From Arsenophonus sp045399315 (GTDB lineage Bacteria > Pseudomonadota > Gammaproteobacteria > Enterobacterales > Enterobacteriaceae): DNA of 64,000 bases. Positions 18,916-28,570 of this stretch are shown here, piece after piece. The notes beneath the pieces were generated by a model that made no database searches, had not been told where the DNA came from, and was given only the letters and a program-made list of their open reading frames with translations. The stretch covers positions 88,860 to 152,859 of the forward strand of contig DAYVGO010000012.1 in NCBI GenBank assembly GCA_045399315.1, read 5' to 3'. The position numbers were made by a program, and so were the translations under genes. Every line of letters starts with the position of its first letter. Positions within the stretch are counted from its first letter, which is position 1.

Positions 18916-19866
18916 TTACAGCCAATTTTTACGTTTAAAATAAAGATACGGCGCCAGTCCGGCGATAATCATCAAAATAATCGCTGCCGGATAGCCAAAG
19001 TGCCAGCCTAATTCTGGCATAAACTCAAAATTCATACCGTAACTAGACGCCACTAGTGTCGGCGGTAAAAAGACCACAGAAACAACGGAGAAAATTTTAA
19101 TAATACGACTCTGTTCAATATTAATAAAACCCATCGCTGCTTGCATAAGAAAATTTACTCTTTGAAATAGTGATTCATTATGGGGTAACAGTGATTCAAT
19201 ATCGCGTAGAATATCTCTCGCTTGCTCCAACTGACCTGAAGGTAATCTTGCCCGACGGATCAGAAAATTTAATGCTCGCTGACTGTCCATTAAGCATAAC
19301 CGCACTTTCCAGCCAATATCTTCTTGTTCCGCTAAATTAGAAAGCGCACTATCGAGTTCATCACCCTGTTTACCTTCCAGAATAATACGGCTTAGCGATT
19401 CCAACACACTATAAATATTTTCTATTACATCAGCTAGTTGTTCAATTTTGGTTTCAAATAAATCTAAAAATAACTCATAAGCATTAGCATCTATAAGCTT
19501 TTGATTTCTTGAACGCATACGATACAAACGAAAAGCAGGTAAATCACGTTCTCGTAACGTATATAAGCGGCCATCACGAAAGGTGAAAGCGACCGTTGAG
19601 TTACCAACATGTTCATCGATATCTTGATAATAAAAAAATGAATGAATATGTAAACCATCTTCATCCTCAAAAAAACGGGCCGATGCTTCAATATCCGTCA
19701 ATTCAGAAGGGGTTACTAACAATTGTTTTAACTCAGTTTGCAGAGTTTGCCGCTCTTTTTCATTAGGTTCCACTAAATCAACCCATACAGCATCGGTCAA
19801 TTTTTCACCGTCATCAAGCTCAAGACGAGACAAACGATAGTTGTCAAATTTAAATGCCAACAGCAT
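18916..19866 (-). CDS. corA: Magnesium/cobalt/nickel transporter CorA
   Basis: Pentameric inner-membrane Mg2+ channel. The ATG at 19866 has AGGAGG nine bases upstream and gives exactly 316 residues, the E. coli length; the longer frame to 19917 adds 17 residues with no family match. The long cytoplasmic funnel helices are followed by TM1 (about residues 257-276), the selectivity motif YGMNFEFMPEL, TM2 (about 291-310), and the basic C-terminal YFKRKNWL. It lies 68 bases downstream of uvrD on the same strand, as in E. coli. Confidence 0.96.
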   Translation of the reverse strand: MLLAFKFDNYRLSRLELDDGEKLTDAVWVDLVEPNEKERQTLQTELKQLLVTPSELTDIEASARFFEDEDGLHIHSFFYYQDIDEHVGNSTVAFTFRDGRLYTLRERDLPAFRLYRMRSRNQKLIDANAYELFLDLFETKIEQLADVIENIYSVLESLSRIILEGKQGDELDSALSNLAEQEDIGWKVRLCLMDSQRALNFLIRRARLPSGQLEQARDILRDIESLLPHNESLFQRVNFLMQAAMGFINIEQSRIIKIFSVVSVVFLPPTLVASSYGMNFEFMPELGWHFGYPAAIILMIIAGLAPYLYFKRKNWL

Positions 19867-19934
19867 ATTATGGTGCCTCCTTCTGAACCTCAAATAGAAA
19901 AATAACTCATATTTCAAGCAATAATATGTCGCTG

Positions 19935-22097
19935 TTATTGCAACTCTAATTTAGCATAAGCAGCAACCAGCCATTTGATCCCTTCGCCTTGAAAAGCAAC
20001 CTGCAAGCGGCAATGCTCACCATCCCCTTCCAAATTAATGATAGTTCCTTCACCAAATTTAGGATGATGAACGCGTTGACCTAATGCATAGCCACTATCA
20101 TTACGATCAATCGGGGTACCAAGTCGTTGATGGCTAATAGGACGTGAAACCGTTGCTCGTAAACGAACTTCTTCAATACATTTTGTAGGTAATTCAGCAA
20201 TAAAACGAGATGGACGGTGGTAAACTTCTTTACCATATAACCGACGACTTTCCGCATAAGTCAGCGTCAATTTCTCCATCGCACGCGTCAATCCCACATA
20301 AGCCAACCGTCGTTCTTCTGCTAGCCGTCCACTCTCTGCCACACTCATCTGGCTTGGAAACATACCTTCTTCCATCCCGACAATAAAGACCATTGGAAAC
20401 TCTAAACCTTTTGCCGCATGGAGGGTCATTAACTGTATTACATCCTGATGCGTATCCGCCTGCCCTTCACCGGACTCCAACACAGCATGGGACAAGAATG
20501 CTTGCAGCGGCATTAAATCTTGATCTTCTTCTTGATAACTAAATTGACGAGTAGCCGTTACTAGCTCTTCAAGGTTTTCAATACGTGCTTGCGCTTTTTC
20601 GCCTTTTTCCTGCTCATACATTGCCCTCAGACCCGAGTCGCGGATGACTCGATCAGTTTGAACATGTAACGGCATATCCATGGTTTCTTTAGCCAATGCG
20701 TCAATTAACTCAAGAAACCGTTCAATCGCCCCTGCTGCCCGGCCACCAAGGACTTTTTCCCGTAATAAAAATTGACAGCTTTCCCACAGCGTTAGTTGTT
20801 TTTCGCGTGCTGCCTGACGAACAGTATCTAAGGTTCGTTCTCCTATTCCACGAGTTGGCGTATTAACCACCCGCTCAAATGATGCATCATCATTTCGATT
20901 AGCAACTAGACGTAAATAAGAGAGCGTGTCTTTAATTTCCTGCCGCTCAAAAAAGCGTTGGCCGCCATAAATACGATAAGGCATTGAAGACTGCAATAAT
21001 GCCTCCTCGAGCACCCGTGATTGCGCATTGCTACGATAAAGAATAGCGCATTGTTTTAAGGTACCACCTTTCTCATGCCATTGCTTAATACGACTTACAA
21101 CATAACGTGCTTCATCTAATTCATTAAAACCACAATAAAGCGAGATAGGTTCACCATCAGCCTCTTCGGTCCAGAGATTTTTTCCTAACCGATTATTATT
21201 ATGGGCAATCAGGGCGTTAGCCGACTTCAAGATATTGTTAGTCGAGCGATAATTTTGTTCCAATCGGATAGTTTCTGCCGCTGGAAAATCTTGCAAAAAA
21301 CGTTGAATATTTTCTACCTGTGCTCCACGCCAACCATAAATTGATTGATCATCATCGCCAACAATCATAACCTTACCATTATCACCGGCTAAAATACGTA
21401 TCCAAGCATATTGAATGCTGTTGGTATCTTGAAACTCATCGACCAGAATATTGGTAAAACGCTCACGATAATGTTGTAGTATATGCGGTTTATTCAGCCA
21501 CAACTCATGAGCCCGCAATAAAAGCTCAGCAAAATCAACTAACCCGGCCCGATCACAAGCTTCCTGATAAGCCTGATAAACTCGCAGCCAAGTCGCCTCT
21601 ATTGGATTACCATAACTCTCAATATGCTGTGGCCGTAAACCTTCATCTTTTTTTACGTTGATGTACCACATAAATTGACGTGGTGGCCACTTACTCTCAT
21701 CTAAACTAATTGCTTTGATAATTCTTCGCACGAGACGATATTGATCATCACTATCTAAGATTTGGAAATCTTGCGGTAAATTGGCATCCAAATAGTGAGC
21801 CCGCAAAAGACGATGTGCTAAGCCATGAAAAGTACCTACCCACATACCGCCTTGATCACTACCTAATAATGCATTAATACGCTGACGCATCTCAGTCGCC
21901 GCTTTATTGGTAAACGTTACCGCCATAATAGAGAAAGGTGAAACCTTATCAACCGCCAGTAACCAAGCGATGCGATGAACAAGTACCCGCGTTTTACCAC
22001 TGCCAGCGCCGGCAAGTATTAACATATTCGTTCGCGGTGCAGCAACAGCTTCGCGTTGCTTATCGTTTAAGTTTTCAAGTAAATATGAGGCGTTCAT
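19935..22097 (-). CDS. uvrD: DNA helicase II UvrD
   Basis: Superfamily 1A helicase acting in nucleotide excision and mismatch repair. The ATG at 22097 gives 720 residues, the E. coli length; an in-frame ATG at 22106 would add three. Motifs in order are Q motif LNDKQREAV, Walker A AGAGSGKTRVLVHR, Ia FTNKAATEM, II DEFQDTN, III GDDDQSIYGWRGA, IV QNYRST, V TLHAAKGLEFP, and VI RRLAYVGLTRA. The C-terminal Tudor-like segment ends KWLVAAYAKLELQ. An SOS box precedes it. MutL, its mismatch-repair partner, is in the same window. No damage is seen. Confidence 0.97.
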   Translation of the reverse strand: MNASYLLENLNDKQREAVAAPRTNMLILAGAGSGKTRVLVHRIAWLLAVDKVSPFSIMAVTFTNKAATEMRQRINALLGSDQGGMWVGTFHGLAHRLLRAHYLDANLPQDFQILDSDDQYRLVRRIIKAISLDESKWPPRQFMWYINVKKDEGLRPQHIESYGNPIEATWLRVYQAYQEACDRAGLVDFAELLLRAHELWLNKPHILQHYRERFTNILVDEFQDTNSIQYAWIRILAGDNGKVMIVGDDDQSIYGWRGAQVENIQRFLQDFPAAETIRLEQNYRSTNNILKSANALIAHNNNRLGKNLWTEEADGEPISLYCGFNELDEARYVVSRIKQWHEKGGTLKQCAILYRSNAQSRVLEEALLQSSMPYRIYGGQRFFERQEIKDTLSYLRLVANRNDDASFERVVNTPTRGIGERTLDTVRQAAREKQLTLWESCQFLLREKVLGGRAAGAIERFLELIDALAKETMDMPLHVQTDRVIRDSGLRAMYEQEKGEKAQARIENLEELVTATRQFSYQEEDQDLMPLQAFLSHAVLESGEGQADTHQDVIQLMTLHAAKGLEFPMVFIVGMEEGMFPSQMSVAESGRLAEERRLAYVGLTRAMEKLTLTYAESRRLYGKEVYHRPSRFIAELPTKCIEEVRLRATVSRPISHQRLGTPIDRNDSGYALGQRVHHPKFGEGTIINLEGDGEHCRLQVAFQGEGIKWLVAAYAKLELQ

Positions 22098-22136
22098 GGT
22101 TACCATTAAATTAAGAGAGCAGTGAATAAATCACTA

Positions 22137-22152
22137 CTGGGTTTTTAACCAG
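22137..22152 (-). promoter_or_regulatory. Putative LexA (SOS) box upstream of uvrD
   Basis: CTGGGTTTTTAACCAG fits the LexA core CTG-N10-CAG. It lies 40 bases before the uvrD ATG, between the dead yigB and uvrD, where the E. coli SOS box sits. The E. coli uvrD box also has a CTGGG half, so this is probably the retained operator, though the usual TA-repeat centre has changed. Confidence 0.55.
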
Positions 22153-22161
22153 ATGAGTAGA

Positions 22162-22881
22162 TTATATCAGTGTAATGAGTAAAGCCAAACCGGTGATCTC
22201 AACATGAGGCAATATGTCACTCTCATTGGTAGTCAGTAAGTTGCTATTTTTTGTATTGAGCTAACATACTTGCATACTACTCTGTAAAGCACCTTGAATA
22301 TCCGTTGTTAAATCATCCCCTACATGCAAAATTTTATCTAAAGCAAGATTAAGTTTCTGAGCTGCAAGATAATACATATCACTAAATGGTTTAGCTCAAC
22401 TATCTGGTTCCGCTTTTAAAACAAATTGAAGATAATCACCTAACCCACAAGCATGGGATCTGCATTGCCATTAGTAATAGCTGCTAACGGGACTTTTTCG
22501 GCTAATATAGCTAAGGTTATATGGGTTAATGCTGTGATCTCAATCTGACTACGCCAATAAGTAAAGTGGGCCACTATATTGTCAGCCCCCTCCCCTTGTT
22601 GATCCTTCAGCATCATAGCCATAATGACAAAGTAACGCTTTCACAGCTAACCAACACCGTTGTACGACATCATGATAAATTTTATGATACTGATTAGCAA
22701 TTGACGTTGGATAGTTTTGTAAATCGGCCAATTGCAGCTAACTAAAACGATCGTCATTGCGACGAATAAAATTTAATAGCTCTTGTTCAGTTTTATCAAT
22801 AACCGGACGATTATCATACAGTGTATCATCCAAATCAAAGGTAATCACTACAATAGTTGCTAATTGCCGATAAAAACGCAT
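22162..22881 (-). pseudogene. yigB: yigB (HAD FMN phosphatase) pseudogene
   Basis: Remnant of YigB, a HAD phosphatase able to dephosphorylate FMN. From an ATG at 22881 it reads MRFYRQLATIVVITFDLDDT (motif I) and continues to NDDRFS, then a TAG. The middle (WRSQIEITA; PLAAITNGNADPM) is in another frame, and the last third returns to the first frame (LGDYLQFVLKAEP, ILHVGDDLTTDIQGA, HVEITGLALLITLI) with a TGA and a TAG inside. At least three in-frame stops and two frameshifts rule out a product. The start abuts xerC and the end abuts uvrD, the E. coli order. Confidence 0.92.
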
Positions 22882-23796
22882 TTAAGGTTTTTCCCTTTTT
22901 GCTCTTGGATGAGCCATATCATAAACCTTTGCTAAATGCTGAAAATCTAGATGAGTATAAACTTGGGTGGTAGTAAGATCAGCATGTCCTAGTAACTCTT
23001 GAACGGCCCTCAAATCGCCACTTGACTCCAGGATATGAGTAGCAAAAGAGTGGCGAAGTTTGTGCGGATGAATATGACTTCTAACATCCTGGCGAACGCC
23101 CCATAGTGCAAAACGCTTTTGTACCGTACGTGCCGAAATACGTTTACCTCTTTGTATTGAGATAAAAACAGCATCGTCTTGCTTAACATATTGCTGACGC
23201 ATTTTGAGCCAACGCATTAACCATTCTACTGCGATACGCCCTAAGGGTACTTTCCTCTCTTTACTACCTTTTCCCATCACCCGAACTTCACCGCTTGCTA
23301 AATCCAGATGTTGGCAATTCAGATTAACCAGTTCAGATAAACGTAATCCGGCACCATACATCACTTCTAACATTGTTCTATCACGTACAGATAAAGGATC
23401 GGTCAAATCAATATTTAACAACTGATTGATTTCATCTACATCCATATTTTTGGGTAAATGACGTTTATTTTTCGGCATTCTGACTGTCTTAGCGGGATTA
23501 GCGGTTAATATACCCTGCCCAACTAACCAATCTAAAAAACTTCTTAATGACGAAAGACGTAAAGCAACACTTGCAGCCTGCAAACCTTGTCGGCGACACT
23601 TTGCAACCATCATCCGCACATGTGACATTTCTAACTGTGTCCAATCATTGATGTTCATAGCTATAGCCATATCCACCAATACTGCTAACTGACGCTGATA
23701 ATTAATAACTGTCACGAGGCTTAGCTGCCGCTCTACACGTAAATAACGTAAAAAATCGTCAATTCGTTGCTGCAAGCTTTGCCGGGTTGTGTTCAT
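22882..23796 (-). CDS. xerC: Tyrosine recombinase XerC
   Basis: With XerD, resolves chromosome dimers at dif. The catalytic set is visible: first Arg in GAGLRLSELVNL, Lys in MGKGSKERKVPL, HPHKLRHSFATH (His and Arg), LGHADLTTTQVYTH (His and Tyr). The SAM-like N-terminal domain starts near FLRYLRVERQLS. I chose the ATG at 23796, which overlaps the yigA stop as ATGA and gives 304 residues (E. coli 298); an ATG at 23811 has GGAG upstream and would add five residues. Downstream yigB is dead, so xerC is now the last working gene of dapF-yigA-xerC. Confidence 0.95.
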   Translation of the reverse strand: MNTTRQSLQQRIDDFLRYLRVERQLSLVTVINYQRQLAVLVDMAIAMNINDWTQLEMSHVRMMVAKCRRQGLQAASVALRLSSLRSFLDWLVGQGILTANPAKTVRMPKNKRHLPKNMDVDEINQLLNIDLTDPLSVRDRTMLEVMYGAGLRLSELVNLNCQHLDLASGEVRVMGKGSKERKVPLGRIAVEWLMRWLKMRQQYVKQDDAVFISIQRGKRISARTVQKRFALWGVRQDVRSHIHPHKLRHSFATHILESSGDLRAVQELLGHADLTTTQVYTHLDFQHLAKVYDMAHPRAKREKP

Positions 23797-24497
23797 GCTC
23801 GTGTTACCCATCGCAAAAGTAGCTCCGGTAGCAATTTGGCTAAATGGTCAAGCATTGTCGTTCCCATACCTTTCTGGTAATGTTGAATCTCTCTGCTACT
23901 AAAGATCACCATACCTAAATTACCATAAAGTCCCAATAAAGAAATAGCGACCGAACCGACATGATTTGCGTCTGGTATTAATAACAATATTTCCGGATTA
24001 TTTAAAGTACCAAGATAGTGATTTTTTTCGCCAAATCGCTGAATACGAACAGGCTCAAATGCCTGACGGGAAATCATAACCTTTTGCGCATCCATCGGAA
24101 CTCCTAACTGCCAACAATCACTAAACAGGCGAATATAACCACCACTCAAACCGAAACTTTTTGACCAGGCATATAAGCGTTGCTGAAAATCGGCAAAGTC
24201 ATCTGCCGTTGATAGCTGAATAACCAATTTTAACAATCGATTAAATAGAATTTCGTTATTGCGAACCTGTTCAACCAATAGTTGCATATCCTGTTCTAAA
24301 TTTTGGATATAAACCCGTTGACGCTTCATAGACCATTCAACTAATGAAACCGCATGATGAACAGGATGGGGAACACGTATCTGTTCAACAGCAGCTGCAT
24401 TACGAATAAAAAAATGAGGATTGCTTTTCAGATATTCCACTACTGTCTGATCATCTAACAGAGGTTGAGGATCAAATGCGGCTTCTTTTTTATCCAT
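23793..24497 (-). CDS. yigA: DUF484 protein YigA
   Basis: A 234-residue protein (E. coli 235) of the DUF484 family, a GAF-like fold of unknown role found almost always beside xerC. Key stretches are VVEYLKSNPHFF near residue 20, LVEWSMKRQRVYIQNLEQ, and a GAF-like beta core (VAISLLGLYGNLGMVIFSS) ending at LPELLLRWVTRA. It sits between dapF (29 bases upstream) and xerC (4-base overlap), in one operon. The function is not known; the linkage suggests a connection to chromosome dimer resolution, which is only an inference. Confidence 0.9.
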   Translation of the reverse strand: MDKKEAAFDPQPLLDDQTVVEYLKSNPHFFIRNAAAVEQIRVPHPVHHAVSLVEWSMKRQRVYIQNLEQDMQLLVEQVRNNEILFNRLLKLVIQLSTADDFADFQQRLYAWSKSFGLSGGYIRLFSDCWQLGVPMDAQKVMISRQAFEPVRIQRFGEKNHYLGTLNNPEILLLIPDANHVGSVAISLLGLYGNLGMVIFSSREIQHYQKGMGTTMLDHLAKLLPELLLRWVTRA

Positions 24498-24526
24498 AAT
24501 AAAAGACCACTTAAATCAAACAAAAC

Positions 24527-25351
24527 TTAGAAATGAATAACACCATCATAAACATGTGTTGCAGGGCCAGTCATAAACAGAGGATGACCCAATCCATTCC
24601 AACGAATTTTTAGCATGCCGCCCAGTAAGTCAACGTGGACGTTTTTCCTTAATAAACCTTGCTGAATACCGATAGCAACAGCAGCACAGGCACCACTTCC
24701 ACAAGCCTGTGTCTCTCCTACACCACGTTCATATACACGTAATCGAATGTGTTCATGATCAATAACTTGCATAAATCCTATATTAGCACGCTCAGGAAAA
24801 CGTTCATGTCTTTCCAATATAGGCCCCAATAAAGCAACTTCAGCGGTGTCAATATTTTCCACCTGTAATACACAATGAGGGTTCCCGATAGAAACCACTC
24901 CACATAATATTGTTTGTTGTTGAATTCTAATTATATAAGTTTTCTCAGATCTTATCGCTTTAAATGGTACTTTATTTGGCTCAAACTCAGGTAGTCCCAT
25001 ATTGACACAAACATCTTCATTTTCCGCTACATATAATGTCAATGTGCCAGCTTGCGTACTCACCTTGATATCACGTTTATTTGTCAGTTTCTTAAGACGG
25101 ACAAAACGGGCGAAACAGCGGGCACCATTACCACATTGAGCCACTTCACTACCATCGGCATTGAAAATACGATAATGAAAGTCAAGATCGGGGTCATAAG
25201 GCGCTTCAACAACTAACAGTTGATCAAAACCAATTCCCTTATGCCGATCTGATAAGCGGCAAATAAGTTTAGGGGAAAAATAAACGTTTTGAGTAACCGC
25301 ATCTACCACCATAAAATCGTTACCCAAACCATGCATTTTGGAGAATTGCAT
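24527..25351 (-). CDS. dapF: Diaminopimelate epimerase
   Basis: Cofactor-independent epimerase converting LL- to meso-diaminopimelate, used for lysine and as a peptidoglycan cross-link residue. The 274 residues match E. coli. Both catalytic cysteines are visible: AQCGNGARCFARF (first) and TQACGSGACAAVAI (second), and the N-terminal KMHGLGNDFMVVD is typical. It is preceded 17 bases upstream by lptM on the same strand. Retention in a genome that loses amino acid pathways fits the need for meso-DAP in the cell wall. Confidence 0.97.
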   Translation of the reverse strand: MQFSKMHGLGNDFMVVDAVTQNVYFSPKLICRLSDRHKGIGFDQLLVVEAPYDPDLDFHYRIFNADGSEVAQCGNGARCFARFVRLKKLTNKRDIKVSTQAGTLTLYVAENEDVCVNMGLPEFEPNKVPFKAIRSEKTYIIRIQQQTILCGVVSIGNPHCVLQVENIDTAEVALLGPILERHERFPERANIGFMQVIDHEHIRLRVYERGVGETQACGSGACAAVAIGIQQGLLRKNVHVDLLGGMLKIRWNGLGHPLFMTGPATHVYDGVIHF

Positions 25352-25368
25352 TTTCTACTCCATCATAA

Positions 25369-25572
25369 TCAATTGGCTATATTTTCATTAATCGATTTGT
25401 GATGTGTTTCTGTTTGTATCGATTGATCTTGTGTCTCTTTAGACGATAACATACCTTCAGTTTTCTGTTCCACTGTTGTCGGTGTCGGAAAATAGAGTGG
25501 CCCTTTCAAACCACAAGCTGAAAGTAGAGTTAATGATGTCGTTGTCATAAATAGCCAAATTAATTTTCTCAT
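25369..25572 (-). CDS. lptM: LPS translocon maturation lipoprotein LptM (YifL)
   Basis: A 67-residue outer-membrane lipoprotein. The signal sequence MRKLIWLFMTTTSLTLLSAC has a lipobox with Cys at residue 20, then GLKGPLYFPTP, the conserved segment of YifL/LptM that docks on LptD-LptE during assembly of the LPS translocon. The rest is a hydrophilic tail. It lies upstream of dapF and divergent from cyaY, as in E. coli. It is a small gene but well conserved. Confidence 0.9.
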   Translation of the reverse strand: MRKLIWLFMTTTSLTLLSACGLKGPLYFPTPTTVEQKTEGMLSSKETQDQSIQTETHHKSINENIAN

Positions 25573-25657
25573 TAGTTAAAACCTGTCATTCTTAAATCAT
25601 CATCCTTTATAATCTATAATCGCAGTTAGGCATGGAAAAGCAAATAGAAAATTGACA

Positions 25658-25933
25658 ATGACAGACATAGAGTTTCATCAACTGGTTGATAAATTGATGG
25701 ATAAAATAGAAGAACAACTTGATCAGTATGATGGTAATAACGATATTGATTGTGAAACCCATGGCGGTATTATGACGCTAACTTTCGAAAATGACAGTAA
25801 AATTATTATCAACCGTCAAGAGCCACTCCATCAAATATGGTTAGCTACACGCGCAGGAGGTTACCAATTTAACTATAAAGCGGACAACTGGTATTGTGCT
25901 CGGAGTAATAAAAATTTTAGCACAGGCTATTAG
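25658..25933 (+). CDS. cyaY: Frataxin-like CyaY with altered C-terminus
   Basis: Frataxin homologue that binds iron and modulates IscS in Fe-S assembly. From the ATG at 25658 it reads MTDIEFHQLVDKLMDKIEEQ, an acidic helix 1 (iron site), then DIDCETHGGIMTLTFEN, SKIIINRQEPLHQIWLATRA and GGYQFNY. E. coli CyaY has 106 residues; this ends after 91 because the frame shifts near 25916. The next frame continues LAQAISEQSDESFSFDL to a TAA at 25970, which looks like the lost C-terminal helix. The central sheet is complete, so residual function is possible, but the last helix is replaced by STGY. A TTG six bases upstream is a less likely start. Confidence 0.88.
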   Translation: MTDIEFHQLVDKLMDKIEEQLDQYDGNNDIDCETHGGIMTLTFENDSKIIINRQEPLHQIWLATRAGGYQFNYKADNWYCARSNKNFSTGY

Positions 25934-26002
25934 TGAACAAAGTGATGAATCATTTTCTTTTGATCTCTAACTACCGATGCAGGTAAATAGCATTCTTTAT
26001 CT

Positions 26003-28570
26003 TTAATATATATAAAAACTTATGCCTGATTCTTCTCGACATACATTCTCATTGAGATGTGAATTTGAAAATGTGTTACTCACATAAGGAATGACTTGAT
26101 TTTTATCTTCCACTTTTATTATCTGATAAAATTGTGGTAGATTGAAATTGACTAAATTTTTACGGTAAGTAGAACGATAATGAGAAGATGAATAAAAACG
26201 GCTAACATCCCTAACCAGTTCTTCTTTGTTTCCTTCACAATGTGAATAAATTTCCACCCGATTTTCTTCATCTAAAATATAGATATTAAAACCGTGGTTT
26301 TCTTCTGTATCCTCAAAAAAGAATTGTACAATTCCTTTACTGGCATAACCATCAACAACTAAAGGCAAATGATAAGTTTCTTTTACATTCAATTTTACCG
26401 GTAAACCATGTAATTTATTATTAGAAATTGCACCATAAAACTCGACAGCGTTTTCCAATTTCTGCACTGAAACATTTAAGCGCTCAAAAAACAATCCCCA
26501 AGTCTGCCCTGCAATACGCAATGCCTTAAAACGACCTGAGTCATTACAACTGCTTGATAATCTCAATTCAATACATTCTGAAACCAGCTGTTGAACACGC
26601 GTACCAATTAATCCTCTCATATGTTGGCTGTAACAAAAAACTTCAACCACATCTGGCTGGTCGGCATCTTGATGCATTTTGCCCAAAATTGTTTTTAGCG
26701 CTTCCAACATAGATTGCTCACCAGAGAAATGAAGTGTTCTCACCTCATTCCACGAGTTACGATACAGCAGATCAATACTACTGACTAAGCATTGCGGTGG
26801 ATCACCAAAACTCAATATATCTAATTTACGTAAATCAAAATGGATAATTTGATTTAAAAACACCGCTGTCGGATCTTTCTCTAAATTAACAATAATTGCT
26901 AAGTGGCGAATTTCACAGGGGCTATATAAAGCTTTAGGTGTTGGTACTAGCAAACGAATAGGAAAATTTGTTGTTATGTCATTAACAAATTGATATAACT
27001 TATTCTCATCACATTGAGAACTACCATTATGAATATAAAGATGAGATTGCTCTGTCAATAAGCCATTAAAGTAAGTCCAGGCTACTAATTTACTAAGATA
27101 ACGGTTATATTCTAAAGGTTGATGTCCAACGATAGAATCGATCGTTGGTGCTTTATTATATAAGTACCAACCGCTACGATTGGCATGTCCGGCAGGAACA
27201 TAAATAAAAGTGAGATGATTTTCAGATAGATCTGGCGAAATTTGTGGGTTAACTAAAGTGACTTTACCTGGTAATACTTCAAAGGCTGCATATAACTTAC
27301 GAGTCAACACACCAATATCTTGCGGGCTTGCACTAACCCGTAAATTATTGCGACGGGCAAAGCGAATAATATTACGGTAACTTTGCATCATGGTGTCGAG
27401 TAATTCATTATGTGCATCGCGAACCTGTTCTATTTTCCAGTAATTTCGGTTGTCAAGAACACTTAACCGCTCTTTATCCCACTCCCATGAAGCAACAAGC
27501 TGTGATAATACCTGTTTTCGCCAACCATCATTGGGTGATGTATTATTTTCATCGGATAACTTTTCACAAACTTTGAGGTAAAAACAACGACGAATCAAAT
27601 CCAGGCGTTTAAAATCACTGATTTCCATCAGATAACGCGTAACGCGTTCTAACATTAAACAATATGCATCCAGGCCATAAGCAACGATTTCTCCAGCATG
27701 CAAACGTTTTTTAAACTCCATGGCCAACAACATACCACAAGGATAATTCCAAGAATAAGCTTCCAGTAATATACTCTTCAATACCGCTTTATAGGGAGAA
27801 TCAACACTTTTATAGAGTTGCCACAAACTGGCGCCAAAATACTCTTCAGCTGATAATTCCCCTAAGCCACCTAAATCTAACCACTCATTCGGGGTTAAAA
27901 TTCCACGCGCATACAACAATAAAACATATTCATCGTAATTGCTTTCTTCTTCAGCTGGTACCATCATCCAAAGTAAACGCTTACCAGCCATATGGACTGC
28001 TGTCCGGTAAAATTCATCTAAGAGCAATATATGTTGTGTCGTTCCACAATCTTCACCACTTAAATTACCACTGGTGTGATGACGAAAACGATTTTCATCA
28101 ATTAAAAACAAAGTAACATCTATACCAAGCGAGGATGCCCATTGTTCAATTAATGTACATTTTTTTTGTAAAAGCTGTCTTTCTTGCTGGTCTAACCATG
28201 ATTGATGACATACCCAAATATCTAGATCAGAAACATCACTTTGCCCAATTGATGAGGTACTTCCCATGGAATAAATACCTGTAATAGGTAATTCACCATT
28301 GGTTGGTTGTGAAGCAAGTTTACAAAAGAGATACACCTCAAACTGCTTTAACCAATTAATTTGCTGAACATCAGGAACAAAAAAACAGACACCAGTGGGT
28401 ACATTACCTTCAATATAACCAGGTAACATAGGATGATGATAATTTAATAAAACTGGCAGCAATTCATATACATGCTTGAACTCTTCACTCATAGAAGATG
28501 ATGCTCGTTCCAGTCGTAATTGATTGATTGCATCCAATCTTTGCTTTAGTGTCTCAATATAAAGATACAA
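26003..28570 (-). CDS. cyaA: Class I adenylate cyclase
   Basis: Makes cAMP from ATP for CRP signalling. The 855-residue protein (E. coli 848) starts at TTG, as in E. coli, and reads LYIETLKQRLDAINQLRL. The nucleotidyltransferase motif is GSTSSIGQ with SDLD at residues 114-117. The regulatory C-terminal half shows LRFSRYN-type conserved blocks (RNSWNEVRTLHFSGEQSML; YSSSHYRST) and the substrate of EIIA-Glc control. The final 30 residues differ from E. coli, usual for the family. A CRP site sits 112 bases upstream. It is convergent with cyaY and divergent from hemC. Confidence 0.96.
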   Translation of the reverse strand: MYLYIETLKQRLDAINQLRLERASSSMSEEFKHVYELLPVLLNYHHPMLPGYIEGNVPTGVCFFVPDVQQINWLKQFEVYLFCKLASQPTNGELPITGIYSMGSTSSIGQSDVSDLDIWVCHQSWLDQQERQLLQKKCTLIEQWASSLGIDVTLFLIDENRFRHHTSGNLSGEDCGTTQHILLLDEFYRTAVHMAGKRLLWMMVPAEEESNYDEYVLLLYARGILTPNEWLDLGGLGELSAEEYFGASLWQLYKSVDSPYKAVLKSILLEAYSWNYPCGMLLAMEFKKRLHAGEIVAYGLDAYCLMLERVTRYLMEISDFKRLDLIRRCFYLKVCEKLSDENNTSPNDGWRKQVLSQLVASWEWDKERLSVLDNRNYWKIEQVRDAHNELLDTMMQSYRNIIRFARRNNLRVSASPQDIGVLTRKLYAAFEVLPGKVTLVNPQISPDLSENHLTFIYVPAGHANRSGWYLYNKAPTIDSIVGHQPLEYNRYLSKLVAWTYFNGLLTEQSHLYIHNGSSQCDENKLYQFVNDITTNFPIRLLVPTPKALYSPCEIRHLAIIVNLEKDPTAVFLNQIIHFDLRKLDILSFGDPPQCLVSSIDLLYRNSWNEVRTLHFSGEQSMLEALKTILGKMHQDADQPDVVEVFCYSQHMRGLIGTRVQQLVSECIELRLSSSCNDSGRFKALRIAGQTWGLFFERLNVSVQKLENAVEFYGAISNNKLHGLPVKLNVKETYHLPLVVDGYASKGIVQFFFEDTEENHGFNIYILDEENRVEIYSHCEGNKEELVRDVSRFYSSSHYRSTYRKNLVNFNLPQFYQIIKVEDKNQVIPYVSNTFSNSHLNENVCREESGISFYIY

